Notes under the pieces: model-generated
The model's input: the letters and a program-made list of their open reading frames with translations, nothing else
Database searches by the model: none
Told to the model about the DNA's origin: nothing
NCBI GenBank assembly: GCA_007693745.1
Contig: REDA01000039.1
Location: forward strand, 62,001 to 126,000
Reading direction: 5' to 3'
Length of the DNA: 64,000 bases
Source of the DNA: Balneolaceae bacterium
GTDB taxonomy: Bacteria > Bacteroidota > Rhodothermia > Balneolales > Balneolaceae
Shown: one piece after another, positions 26,920 to 35,738 of the stretch
Layout: the number at the start of each line of letters is the position of its first letter
How positions within the stretch are numbered: position 1 is the first letter of the stretch
Made by a program: the position numbers and the translations under genes

Positions 26920-27918
26920 ATGGCTGAAGTTACTCTGACATCATATATCGTTTTAGGAACAGCACTCTTTATGCTTCTTAATTCAGCTGCAATCACTGTT
27001 TATGCTGAACGCAGGGTAGCAGCGTTTATCCAAAACAGGGTAGGTCCCAACAGAGTGGGACCGCTGGGATTGCTGCAACCAATTGCCGATGTTCTGAAGC
27101 TGATACTCAAGGAAGATGTCACGCCTACTGCAGGCAAGCAATTTCTACATACAATTGCGCCGGTTATACCTGTGGTTACAGCACTGATGACCGTTGCAGT
27201 GATTCCCTTTGGTGACGGTCTGTATGCTACAGATATTAATGCGGGAGTACTTTATCTCCTGGCCGTTGCTTCATTGGGTGTTTATGGGGTAACCCTTGCA
27301 GGATGGGCCTCAAACAGTAAATATTCACTGCTTGGCGGCCTTCGTGCAGCTGCACAAATGGTAAGCTATGAACTGCCTCTTGGCATGGCTGTTGCCTCCG
27401 TTGTGATTTTTGTAGGATCTCTGAGTGTAGTGGATATTGCTCTTGCACAGGAGAACTGGTGGTTTGTCTTTCTGAATCCGGTAGGTGCCATTATATTCAT
27501 TATCGCAGCCTTCGCAGAGAGTAACCGGACACCATTTGACCTGGTGGAAGCAGAACAGGAACTCGTAGGTGGATTCCATACCGAATACAGCTCTATGAAA
27601 TTCGGAATGTTCTTCCTGGCTGAATATATGCATGTTGTGATCAACTCTATGCTGATGGTGACTTTTTTCTTCGGAAGTTATCACCTTCCATTTGCAGGGT
27701 ACTGGCTTCCCGAACTCTCACCTCTGGTTAAAGGAATACTTGATGTCTCTGTATTTGCCGGGAAAACTGCCTTTTTTGTCTTTCTCTTTATCTGGGTAAG
27801 ATGGACAATCCCAAGGTTTAAGTTTAATCAGGTAATGAAACTGGGATGGTCTCGTCTCCTTCCAATCAGTATTATTAACTTTATCGTGCTTGCTGCGATC
27901 CTGTTTTTTCTCGCATAA
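26920..27918 (+). CDS. nuoH: NADH-quinone oxidoreductase subunit H
   Basis: 332 residues, about eight transmembrane helices. It bridges the quinone chamber and the membrane arm. The conserved loops ERRVAAFIQNRVGPNRVGP, YELPLGMAV, AESNRTPFDLVEAEQELVGGFHTEYSSM and RWTIPRFKFNQVMKLGW are all present. It is the last nuo gene here: the next sequence is a strong terminator and an oppositely oriented peptidase gene, so nuoI-N must lie elsewhere if complex I is complete. Confidence 0.97.
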   Translation: MAEVTLTSYIVLGTALFMLLNSAAITVYAERRVAAFIQNRVGPNRVGPLGLLQPIADVLKLILKEDVTPTAGKQFLHTIAPVIPVVTALMTVAVIPFGDGLYATDINAGVLYLLAVASLGVYGVTLAGWASNSKYSLLGGLRAAAQMVSYELPLGMAVASVVIFVGSLSVVDIALAQENWWFVFLNPVGAIIFIIAAFAESNRTPFDLVEAEQELVGGFHTEYSSMKFGMFFLAEYMHVVINSMLMVTFFFGSYHLPFAGYWLPELSPLVKGILDVSVFAGKTAFFVFLFIWVRWTIPRFKFNQVMKLGWSRLLPISIINFIVLAAILFFLA

Positions 27919-28090
27919 TTGATGACGCCCGGATTTTGCCTTTGAACACCCATTTGTCTTCTCTTAAACAAGACGAAACAAACAGTTCTCAGGCAACAGA
28001 ATAATATCTCTTTTGCTGAAACACCCAGCCGGCCTTGTTTACCCCTCCCACTCATTCAATCATCGGGGGATCATTTGTGGCAATTTCAAA

Positions 28091-28123
28091 AAAAAGGTGT
28101 CAATTTATCATCGACACCTTTTT
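28091..28123. terminator. Bidirectional intrinsic terminator between nuoH and the M3 peptidase gene
   Basis: A perfect 11-bp inverted repeat, AAAAAGGTGTC at 28091-28101 and GACACCTTTTT at 28113-28123, has an 11-nt loop. The stem ends in five T residues on one strand and five on the other, so it can work in both directions. It lies between convergent genes, 173 bp after nuoH and 23 bp past the peptidase stop. Confidence 0.85.
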
Positions 28124-28145
28124 CATGTACAGATCTGAACCCGGA

Positions 28146-30266
28146 TCAATCTACACTCAATCCCCTCCTGATTACCAAATACCTCACATCGGGGTCTTCT
28201 CCCCTGAAGGCTCGGTACATATCCATCGCATCCTCTGTGCCACCTCTCGAGAGGATTTGATTTCTGTAATGATCACCGTTATCTCTGGTTAAGCCTCCGT
28301 TCTCCCTCATAAAAGCAAACGCATCGGCAGCCAGAATTTCACTCCAGATATAGGCATAATAGTTCGCAGAATATCCGCCGGAAAAAACATGGGCAAAATA
28401 GGCTGACTTATATCTTGGAGCAATTACAGGGTTCGCCAGATTATACTTTACAAGGGCTGCGGCTTCAAATTCTTCAATATTAATATCTGCAGATGCCTCA
28501 TCAAAAGAAAGCATGTGCCATTCCAGATCGATCATTGTAGAAGCAAGATACTCATAGGTATCGAATCCCTGATTAAAGTCTCTGGCAGCGATCACCCGTT
28601 CAAGCAGTGCCTCAGGAATACGCTCTCCTGTATCATAATGGATCGCATAATTTGAAAGAACTTCGGGATGAATCGCCCAGTCCTCCTCAAACGTTGACGG
28701 AAACTCAACGAAGTCTCTTGGAACAGAAGTGCCGGATTGAGACGGATAGGTTACATCGGAAAAAAGACCATGAACAGCATGACCCATTTCATGGAACAGC
28801 GTGGTAACATTACTAAAACTGATCAGAGCCGGTTCTCCTTCCGCTGGTTTGGGGATATTCAGAACGTTTGTAATTACAGGTCTCTGACCGGTCAGGTGAG
28901 ACTGGCTCACAAACGAGCTCATCCATGCCCCTCCTCTTTTGGAATCTCTGGCAAAATAGTCTGCATAAAAGAGACCGATTTCAGAACCATCGTGATCAAT
29001 TACATCAAACACACGAACATCCGGATGATAAACAGGAAGATCAAACCGCTCTTCAAAAGAAATTCCATAGAGACGGTTCATCGCATAGAAGACACCATCT
29101 TTCAGTACGCGATTCAGCTCAAAATAAGGCCTGACCTCAGCCTCATCCAGGTCAAACTCCGCCTTGCGCACTTTTTCAGCATAATACTCCCAATCCCATG
29201 GCTGAAGATCATCTTCCACTCCATCCTCTCTCATGACAGAGATAATTTTTTCTGCTTCTCTCTCCGTGTTACGGATTACGGACGGTATCAAACCTGTGAG
29301 CATGTTTAAGACAGCTTCAGGTGTTTGTGCTGTTTGCGGCTCAAGTGCAAATGAGGCGAAATCTGAATAGCCCAGAAGAGCTGCACGTTCCGCTCTTAAG
29401 GCGACCAATTCACGAATGATCGGTCTGTTGTCAATACCACCATCCAAACCGATTCCTCTGAAGGCAGATGCCTCCCACACCTGCTGTCTTACATCTCTGT
29501 TGTTGAGGCTTGTAAGAACCGGAACTCTGGTCGTGTTTGTAATGGAGAGAAGATAGCCCTGCTCACCTCTTGATACAGCTGCTTCTCTAGCAGCCGCAAT
29601 TCGATCGTTACTTAAACCATCCAGAAGGCCTGCATCCTCTACCAGAACGGCACGATCTCTGGTCAGCTGAAGAAGATTTTCTGAAAATTGTGTCGTAAGT
29701 GTGGAGAGCCGTTCATTAATCTCTCTCATTCTGCCCTGTTCTTCATCATTCAGAAGAGCTCCTGCCCTTACGAAGTTTCTGTAGGAATCTTCAATCAGCT
29801 TCACTTCATAACTGCTGAGGTTCAACTCATCTTTTCTGCTGAACAGTGTTTCAATACGGCTGAACAGGTTCTTATTCAAAAGAATATTATCCGAATGTGC
29901 TGCAAATTTTGGTGCAAACTCAGTCTGTATTGCCTGTAACTCCTCATTCGTATGAGCTGAAGTGAGATTCGAGAATACCCTGCGGGAGCGTGTCAGAAGT
30001 TCACCCGCTCTTTCCATCGCAACAATTGTATTTTCAAACGTCGGCTCATCCGGATTGCTGGCTATTTCCTCAATCTCCTCAATATGAAACTGCATTCCAT
30101 CTGTGAAAGCGTCCCTGAAGTGTGAGGGCTGAATGGCGTCAAAATCAGGAGCTTCAAATTGAAGGTTACTTGGAGAGTAGAATGGATTTTCAGCCATCCT
30201 GGCGGGGTCCGAACAGGAAATTGTCATCGTTACATAAAGTATTAGTAGTGTTGTAATTCTCTTCAT
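28146..30266 (-). CDS. M3 family metallopeptidase lipoprotein (Dcp/oligopeptidase type)
   Basis: 706 residues. A short signal peptide ends in a lipobox-like TISC with C18, so a periplasmic lipoprotein is expected. The thermolysin-like zinc site is H492-E493-x-x-H496 in LFHEMGHAVHG, with a further Glu ligand downstream, and the C-terminal YSANYYAYIWSEILAADAF block is the M3 signature. Family members cleave peptides as dipeptidyl carboxypeptidases or oligopeptidases. A lipid anchor, rather than the cytosolic location of enterobacterial Dcp, is common in Bacteroidota. It is monocistronic between a terminator and its own promoter. Confidence 0.93.
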   Translation of the reverse strand: MKRITTLLILYVTMTISCSDPARMAENPFYSPSNLQFEAPDFDAIQPSHFRDAFTDGMQFHIEEIEEIASNPDEPTFENTIVAMERAGELLTRSRRVFSNLTSAHTNEELQAIQTEFAPKFAAHSDNILLNKNLFSRIETLFSRKDELNLSSYEVKLIEDSYRNFVRAGALLNDEEQGRMREINERLSTLTTQFSENLLQLTRDRAVLVEDAGLLDGLSNDRIAAAREAAVSRGEQGYLLSITNTTRVPVLTSLNNRDVRQQVWEASAFRGIGLDGGIDNRPIIRELVALRAERAALLGYSDFASFALEPQTAQTPEAVLNMLTGLIPSVIRNTEREAEKIISVMREDGVEDDLQPWDWEYYAEKVRKAEFDLDEAEVRPYFELNRVLKDGVFYAMNRLYGISFEERFDLPVYHPDVRVFDVIDHDGSEIGLFYADYFARDSKRGGAWMSSFVSQSHLTGQRPVITNVLNIPKPAEGEPALISFSNVTTLFHEMGHAVHGLFSDVTYPSQSGTSVPRDFVEFPSTFEEDWAIHPEVLSNYAIHYDTGERIPEALLERVIAARDFNQGFDTYEYLASTMIDLEWHMLSFDEASADINIEEFEAAALVKYNLANPVIAPRYKSAYFAHVFSGGYSANYYAYIWSEILAADAFAFMRENGGLTRDNGDHYRNQILSRGGTEDAMDMYRAFRGEDPDVRYLVIRRGLSVD

Positions 30267-30319
30267 ATTTGGAACATTACCTTAGTAGGTTAGTATTTCC
30301 GGCTGGAACGTATGTTTCG

Positions 30320-30350
30320 AAAATGTACTGAAATACGGCGAGCGGTACAA
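30320..30350 (-). promoter_or_regulatory. Promoter candidate for the M3 peptidase gene
   Basis: Minus-strand TTG (complement of 30348-30350), a 20-bp spacer and TACATTTT (complement of 30320-30327), a one-mismatch TAnnTTTG element, lie about 54 bp upstream of the ATG. This fits the promoter form seen elsewhere in the window. Confidence 0.35.
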
Positions 30351-30423
30351 TTTCACGCATAGACTCAGCCTGTTATAAACGGAGTACGAAAAACAATTTA
30401 CTAAAATCAGAAGTGAGAAAATA

Positions 30424-31317
30424 TTACTGCTCCGGATAGATCGACTTCTTGGCAGCAAGCAACGTATTCTTCATCAGCATGGCAACCGTCATGGGTCCCA
30501 CACCTCCCGGTACAGGGGTTATCCAGCTTGCTTTTTTACTCAACCCTTCGAAGTCACAATCACCAACAAGCTTGTACCCTTTTTCACTTTTCTCATCTGC
30601 AATCCTGTTTATACCCACATCGATAATTACCACCCCCTCCTTTACCATTTCAGCTTTGATCAGATTTGGCTGACCGGCTGCAACTACCAGAATATCGGCA
30701 TCAATGGTGTGTCGGGTAAGATCCTTGGTATATTTGTGACAAATCGTAGTGGTCGCTTTCCCTTCCGCATTCTCTCTGGACAACATCGTTGCCATTGGTG
30801 AACCTACAATATTACTCGCACCAACCACTACTGCATGTTTACTCTTCACAGGGATACTGTAATACTTGAATAGTTCAAAAATTCCGGCCGGGGTACACGA
30901 TTTCAGTGTCGGCTGATCCACAGTAAGGCGGCCAACATTCATAGGATGGAATCCGTCCACATCCTTTCTGTAGTCGATACTTTCTATCACATCGTGTGTT
31001 GAAAGGTGCAGTGGCAGCGGAAGCTGAACCAGAATTCCGTCAATCGCTTCATCGTCGTTAAAGCGTCGTATTGTCTGTTTCAGCTCCCTGGCAGAGATCG
31101 TATCCGAAAGATGAGTGGTATCCGTGTCAATTCCCACCTGCCTGCAGGCTCTGGTTTTTGCGCCGATATAAGTTGTTGAAGCCGGATCGGTTCCAACCTG
31201 GACCACTTTCAAAAAGGGTCTTCGGTTCCCGGTGGCCACCCAGTTTTCCACATCATCCTTTATCAGAGACATTGTAATCTGCGCGACTTTAGTTCCATCG
31301 ATAATTTTTGACGACAT
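30424..31317 (-). CDS. folD: Bifunctional methylenetetrahydrofolate dehydrogenase/cyclohydrolase
   Basis: 297 residues. It interconverts methylene-, methenyl- and formyl-tetrahydrofolate using NADP. The catalytic Tyr-x3-Lys is in TYIGAKTRACRQVGI, followed by DGILVQLPLPLHL, the NADP-binding VVGASNIVGSPMATML and the C-terminal TPVPGGVGPMTVAML. It lies 54 bp downstream of the response-regulator gene in the same direction. Confidence 0.97.
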   Translation of the reverse strand: MSSKIIDGTKVAQITMSLIKDDVENWVATGNRRPFLKVVQVGTDPASTTYIGAKTRACRQVGIDTDTTHLSDTISARELKQTIRRFNDDEAIDGILVQLPLPLHLSTHDVIESIDYRKDVDGFHPMNVGRLTVDQPTLKSCTPAGIFELFKYYSIPVKSKHAVVVGASNIVGSPMATMLSRENAEGKATTTICHKYTKDLTRHTIDADILVVAAGQPNLIKAEMVKEGVVIIDVGINRIADEKSEKGYKLVGDCDFEGLSKKASWITPVPGGVGPMTVAMLMKNTLLAAKKSIYPEQ

Positions 31318-31371
31318 CTATTCTGATAATTTTACTTGAAATTAATCAAACAGGTATCACTGTATTGAATT

Positions 31372-32742
31372 TCAGCGATCTATCTCGTATTTGTTGATTT
31401 TATTATAAATATGAGATCGTTGTATGCCAATGGCATCAGCCGTGGCAGTAATGTTCCAGTTGTGCTGACCGAGTTTTTTTAAAAGGTAAAGCTTTTCAGA
31501 CTCTTCCTTGAATTCGTGAAAAGACTCAGACTCATCAATCAGCCGGTCCAGCTCGCGGCTCATATTCTGTTTTTGTTTAACAAACAGCTCTACATCAGTT
31601 TTTGAAATGAGTTCACCTGCCGAAAGCAGTGCCAGTCTCTCTACGGCATTTTGTAGTTCTCTGATATTTCCAGGCCATTTCAGTTTCATCAAAGCCTCAA
31701 TGGCATCTTCAGAAAAAAGTTTGCCTGAAAAGAGGATTTCCTGCTTCGAGAGTTGATGCAAAAACCATACGGCCAGCTCCCTTATATCACTTCGCCTTTC
31801 TCTGAGTGGCGGAAGATGTACAGGAATCACATTCAGTCTGTGATATAAATCTTCCCTGAAATTCCCTTGCCTGATCTCTTCCTCAAGGTCCTTATTCGTT
31901 GCAGCCAGTATGCGTACATCAACAGGAATTTGTTCTGTACCCCCTACCCTCACCAGCTGATTCTCTTGAAGAACTCTGAGCACTTTAGCCTGAGCGTCTG
32001 CAGACATATCCCCGATCTCATCCAACAAAAGAGTGCCTTTATGTGCCAATTCAAATTTTCCTGTTCTTCTGTTTATCGCTCCTGTAAAAGCCCCCTTCTC
32101 ATGGCCAAAAAGCTCACTTTCGAGAAGATCTGAAGGGATAGCTGCACAGTTCACATCTACAAATTTCTCTCCGGCCCTGTCACTTTTCTCATGAATTGAA
32201 CGGGCAACAAGCTCCTTACCTGTTCCATTTTCTCCGGTTATAAGCACCCGGCTGTTACTTCGGGCAACCTTACTGATAAGCGTCCGGATATGATCCATTG
32301 CCGCGCTGCTGCCGATGATATCTGTGTCCCCGATCAGTTCTTTTCTGATTCGCAGATTTTCCCTTATCAGTTTACTGCTGCTGAGTGCATTCCGGATACT
32401 TATCAGAAGTCTGTTCAGGTCTGGTGGCTTTTCAAGAAAATCAAAAGCTCCTTTTTTTGTGGCATCCACAGCAATTTTGATGGTACCATGACCTGAAATC
32501 ATAATCACCGGAAGTGCACTTTTCATTTTCTTGATTCGTTCAAGAACTTCCAGGCCATCCAGCCCCTTCATCTTAATATCGAGTAGTGCCAGATCAACCT
32601 GTTCCGAATCGATGACTCGTAAAGCTTCTTCGCCGTTTTCGGCATCCAGAACTCTGTAATTTTCAAATTCCAGAATCTCCCTTAGTGCATTTCGTATGCT
32701 TCTCTCATCATCTGTAATCAGTATAGAAGCCTTATGAGTCAT
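31372..32742 (-). CDS. Sigma-54-dependent NtrC-family response regulator
   Basis: 456 residues: an N-terminal receiver domain with phosphoacceptor D55 in [10 protein letters not shown], an AAA+ activator domain with Walker [12 protein letters not shown], the sigma-54 contact loop [16 protein letters not shown] (Walker B) and the arginine region, and a C-terminal Fis-type helix-turn-helix ([17 protein letters not shown]). It should activate sigma-54 promoters when phosphorylated. No sensor kinase is adjacent. It lies 5 bp after dacB and downstream of a PTS IIA gene, which suggests a nitrogen-PTS or envelope link. Targets are unknown. Confidence 0.93.
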   Translation of the reverse strand: MTHKASILITDDERSIRNALREILEFENYRVLDAENGEEALRVIDSEQVDLALLDIKMKGLDGLEVLERIKKMKSALPVIMISGHGTIKIAVDATKKGAFDFLEKPPDLNRLLISIRNALSSSKLIRENLRIRKELIGDTDIIGSSAAMDHIRTLISKVARSNSRVLITGENGTGKELVARSIHEKSDRAGEKFVDVNCAAIPSDLLESELFGHEKGAFTGAINRRTGKFELAHKGTLLLDEIGDMSADAQAKVLRVLQENQLVRVGGTEQIPVDVRILAATNKDLEEEIRQGNFREDLYHRLNVIPVHLPPLRERRSDIRELAVWFLHQLSKQEILFSGKLFSEDAIEALMKLKWPGNIRELQNAVERLALLSAGELISKTDVELFVKQKQNMSRELDRLIDESESFHEFKEESEKLYLLKKLGQHNWNITATADAIGIQRSHIYNKINKYEIDR

Positions 32743-32747
32743 GAAAT

Positions 32748-34205
32748 TCAGTAATTCTCGTAGAGAAATTCTAAGATTTTCTGATGAATATAATCGATAT
32801 GCGCAGTCCGCGACGTGTAATTATTTGTGGCAATAGTTATCGTCAGCTGCTGACCTGAATCGGCTGTCAGATAACCGGAAAGAGCCCGTACTCCGGAAAT
32901 AAACCCTGTTTTTCCAAAAAAATTACCTTGCACCCTGCTTGCAGAAAACCTGTGACTCAAGGTCCCGTTTACACCTGCAACTGCAAGTGAGTTGTAAAGA
33001 TATTTAAAATAATCCTCTTCCTGAACATTGAACAGATAACGATTCAGATCTCCTGCCGGGATAAGGTTTGCAGCTGCCATTCCGGATCCGTCCCGAAGAA
33101 ATACCTGAAGTGTATCAAATTTCTGTTCGTGCATATACTCTCTGATCACTTTCAGTCCGAGATCGGTTGTTCCCTGTGAGCCAAATACTCTGTTCCCAAG
33201 CTTTTTCACCAGCATTTCAGAATAAAAATTATCACTCTCCATGTTTAGTCTCGTCAGTAATTTATGGAGCGGTTCAGAAATATGTGTATCAAGAAGCTGC
33301 CAATCAGTGGCACGCCGAAGGCTTGTATAGTCGCTGTTTGTATAGATCTGACCATGCACACGAATTCCCCGCAGTTCAAGATATCGAAACATTGTATCCA
33401 AAAAATAATAGGAGGGATTACTGACAGTGAGAGGCTCCGACTCGTAATAACCCTGTGGAAGAGTACTTCTCAGAAATATCACATTTGTCCCCAGTACCCT
33501 GCTGTATGATTCCGAAAATCTTGTCCCCCTGGGTGTAATTACCTGTTCGTTTATGAAATCCACATATGGGGTATTGAATGGAGACCACTGTATTCGGGGC
33601 GGTGACCCAACGGGTCCATCGGCAACCACCTCCAGATTCACAACATTTGAGTTGAAAGACAAAGCACTGATCTCGGGTGCATAATAATAGGATAAGTCAT
33701 CCCACTCCCACCCTCTCGGATAGGGTATCGCATCAAAGAGTCCGTCATATCCAATTAAATCACCCGAGATTTCACGTATTCCGGATTCAAGGAGCATATC
33801 AGCCCACTTCTCAAACAGAAAAAGTGAATTACCCTCATAAAAAAACCCATCAATGGACGGATCTCCGGATGCATGAATGATTAAATCTCCGTTCCATCTG
33901 TGTTGATCGGCAGAACCTCTTCCATATAAACGGGTCTCAAAAGTGAAGTAAGGATCGAGCCGGTCAAGTAGAGCACCCGAAGTGATCAGTTTCAGGTTCG
34001 ATGCCGGTCTTATGAGTTTCTCTCCGTTCAGGTTTTCAATAAGATTCCCTTCCTGGTCCCTCACCTGAACTACCCATAAAGCACCTGTAGCCGAACTTCC
34101 GCTTATAATCTGATTAATTGTATCAGAGACCTGGGCATATCCTGTTTCTCTTTCTCCAACATTAAAAAAAATCAGTAAAAAGAGTGGCAAAAAGAGATAT
34201 TTCAT
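32748..34205 (-). CDS. dacB: D-alanyl-D-alanine carboxypeptidase/endopeptidase (PBP4, S13 family)
   Basis: 485 residues with an N-terminal signal peptide (about 1-24). The serine triad is readable: S69-x-x-K72 in RPASNLKLITS, SDN in NMESDNFYSEM, and KTG in FFGKTGFISGV. The large insertion typical of S13 peptidases separates the first two motifs. It trims peptidoglycan cross-links or pentapeptides in the periplasm. It starts 15 bp after the PTS IIA gene and ends 5 bp before the response regulator. Confidence 0.92.
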   Translation of the reverse strand: MKYLFLPLFLLIFFNVGERETGYAQVSDTINQIISGSSATGALWVVQVRDQEGNLIENLNGEKLIRPASNLKLITSGALLDRLDPYFTFETRLYGRGSADQHRWNGDLIIHASGDPSIDGFFYEGNSLFLFEKWADMLLESGIREISGDLIGYDGLFDAIPYPRGWEWDDLSYYYAPEISALSFNSNVVNLEVVADGPVGSPPRIQWSPFNTPYVDFINEQVITPRGTRFSESYSRVLGTNVIFLRSTLPQGYYESEPLTVSNPSYYFLDTMFRYLELRGIRVHGQIYTNSDYTSLRRATDWQLLDTHISEPLHKLLTRLNMESDNFYSEMLVKKLGNRVFGSQGTTDLGLKVIREYMHEQKFDTLQVFLRDGSGMAAANLIPAGDLNRYLFNVQEEDYFKYLYNSLAVAGVNGTLSHRFSASRVQGNFFGKTGFISGVRALSGYLTADSGQQLTITIATNNYTSRTAHIDYIHQKILEFLYENY

Positions 34206-34220
34206 AAAACCAGTTCCCAG

Positions 34221-34688
34221 TTATTGAAAATATCTGTTTTCCTCCTGATAAAATACATCATGGATTTGATCTGCGGTCTCACACTGTGTGAGTGCTTCCC
34301 TGAAGGCTGAACTGTTCATCAATCTCGAAACACGGCTTAAAAGCTTGATGTGGGTACTGTTTTTGCCCTCCGGGCCTATGAGTAAAAAAGCCATCTTTAC
34401 AGGTTTCCCGTCAATGGAATCAAAATCGATAGATTGCTTTAAGATAGCAAATGAGGCTAAATGCTCCTGTAATGAGGATACTTTTCCATGAGGGATTGCA
34501 AGATTTTTTCCCACCCCGGTCGACATGATTTTTTCTCTTTCAAATACAGCCGTTCGGACCTCATCAAGTTGTGAGTCCGTCACCCTCGGACTGAGAACGT
34601 CTATCATCGCATTGAGCAGATCCTCCTTATTTTCTGCATCACAGCCTGAGAGTATTACTGATTTATCAAGAAGTGCATGAATATTCAT
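34221..34688 (-). CDS. PTS EIIA (mannitol/fructose or nitrogen type, PtsN-like)
   Basis: 155 residues. The phosphorylated histidine is H67 in GKNLAIPHGKV, in the GVG-x-x-(L/I)-A-(I/L)-PHGK context of EIIA-2 domains. There is no IIB or IIC partner nearby, so a regulatory nitrogen-PTS role is more likely than sugar uptake. Known PtsN proteins adjust potassium and nitrogen responses through their phosphorylation state. Its grouping with dacB and a NtrC-type regulator is the notable context. A 14-bp palindrome lies 93 bp upstream. Confidence 0.85.
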   Translation of the reverse strand: MNIHALLDKSVILSGCDAENKEDLLNAMIDVLSPRVTDSQLDEVRTAVFEREKIMSTGVGKNLAIPHGKVSSLQEHLASFAILKQSIDFDSIDGKPVKMAFLLIGPEGKNSTHIKLLSRVSRLMNSSAFREALTQCETADQIHDVFYQEENRYFQ

Positions 34689-35075
34689 GGTGCTGATTAC
34701 ACGTTGATTCCCTGGAAAGATTTCTGAATAAGATGAGAAAGGTACGCATCATAACGATGAAAAACATATAAGTTACATTCAATTCGATCGAATTATTTCT
34801 GAGTTCAATTAAATACAACAAAAAAATCTTGAAGAGTAAAGCCTGCAAAAGTGAGCCTTGAAAACCAGGCCTTTTGCAGAAGTTTGCACAAGATTAATGC
34901 GGGGGCAAATTTAAAATAGCACCGTATGAATCATACCTAAGGACCATAAACATACTGCAAGGAAGATCTCTGACAAAAGTACAGTTTTATAAAGCCCCCT
35001 GCAGTTCAAATATTATTCATTGCCGTTCAACCCGGTTTTCTTTTTTTCGTACCTTTCCCCTTGTAAACAATTATT
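34689..35075. other. Divergent intergenic region (387 bp) upstream of the PTS IIA and ccmB genes
   Basis: Non-coding. It contains a perfect palindrome at 34781-34794 (separate entry). It also contains an inverted repeat CTGCAAAAG at 34843-34851 and CTTTTGCAG at 34871-34879 (9-bp perfect stem, 19-nt loop), possibly another operator or leader hairpin. On the plus strand TACCTTTC at 35050-35057 is a weak -7-like element 19 bp before the ccmB ATG, without a well-placed TTTG. Confidence 0.5.
34781..34794. promoter_or_regulatory. 14-bp perfect palindrome (candidate operator)
   Basis: AATTCGATCGAATT is self-complementary over all 14 bases. On the minus strand it sits 12 bp upstream of TATGTTTT (complement of 34761-34768), a one-mismatch -7 element for the PTS IIA-dacB-regulator operon, so a bound protein would cover the -33 region. 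The binding protein is unknown. Confidence 0.4.
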
Positions 35076-35738
35076 ATGCTCAGATCAGCACTGGCAATTT
35101 TTAAGAAAGAAGTACTACAGGAACTGCGTACCAAATATGCAATGAATACTCTTCTTGCATTTACAGGGGCTTCGCTCCTGCTTATACTCTTTACTCTTCG
35201 TGCTCATCAGCTGGATCCAACCCCAAAAAGCGGCTTAATCTGGATAATTATACTCTTTGCTGCAATGTCCGGAATGATGAGGTCATTTGTTCAGGAAACA
35301 GAGAAGAAGACCTGGCTGCTATTGCGCCTCCATACCAATGCTTCGGATGTGTATTGGGGGAAACTTCTTTATAATTTTATCTTCCTGCTGATTCTTCACC
35401 TTTTTACTTTTTTCTTCTACATACTGACCATGAACATGAGTGTAGTCAGTCCGGCTTATCTTCTGCTGTCGATGATTCTGGGCGCGGCGGGGCTGGCATC
35501 CGTTACAACCCTTACCTCCGCCATGATCGCGCAGGCTGATCGGAAAGGGGCTATTTTTTCCGTTCTGTGCATTCCGCTCGTGGTGCCTTTACTTCTGATA
35601 CTCACACGAACCACGAAAGCTGCGCTCATCGACGGACCCGACCCCGGAGCATTAAACGACCTGGCAGCGCTGGTGGGGTACTGTGGTGTTACGATTACGA
35701 CCGGAACCCTCTTGTTCGACTACATATGGAGTGATTAA
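35076..35738 (+). CDS. ccmB: Heme exporter permease CcmB
   Basis: 220 residues, about six transmembrane helices. The N-terminal FKKEVLQELRTKYAMNTLLAF block (Lys-Glu-Leu-Arg-Tyr pattern) and SGMMRSFVQETEKKTWLLLRL are characteristic of CcmB, the membrane component of the CcmAB ABC exporter in cytochrome c maturation (System I). No ccmA or other ccm gene is next to it. It is followed with no gap by holB (TAA then ATG), an unusual pairing. Confidence 0.88.
   Translation: MLRSALAIFKKEVLQELRTKYAMNTLLAFTGASLLLILFTLRAHQLDPTPKSGLIWIIILFAAMSGMMRSFVQETEKKTWLLLRLHTNASDVYWGKLLYNFIFLLILHLFTFFFYILTMNMSVVSPAYLLLSMILGAAGLASVTTLTSAMIAQADRKGAIFSVLCIPLVVPLLLILTRTTKAALIDGPDPGALNDLAALVGYCGVTITTGTLLFDYIWSD

Noticed and set aside
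28737-29309. A 190-codon plus-strand frame inside the M3 peptidase gene
   Set aside because: It is antisense to intact peptidase coding sequence with a clear zinc site.
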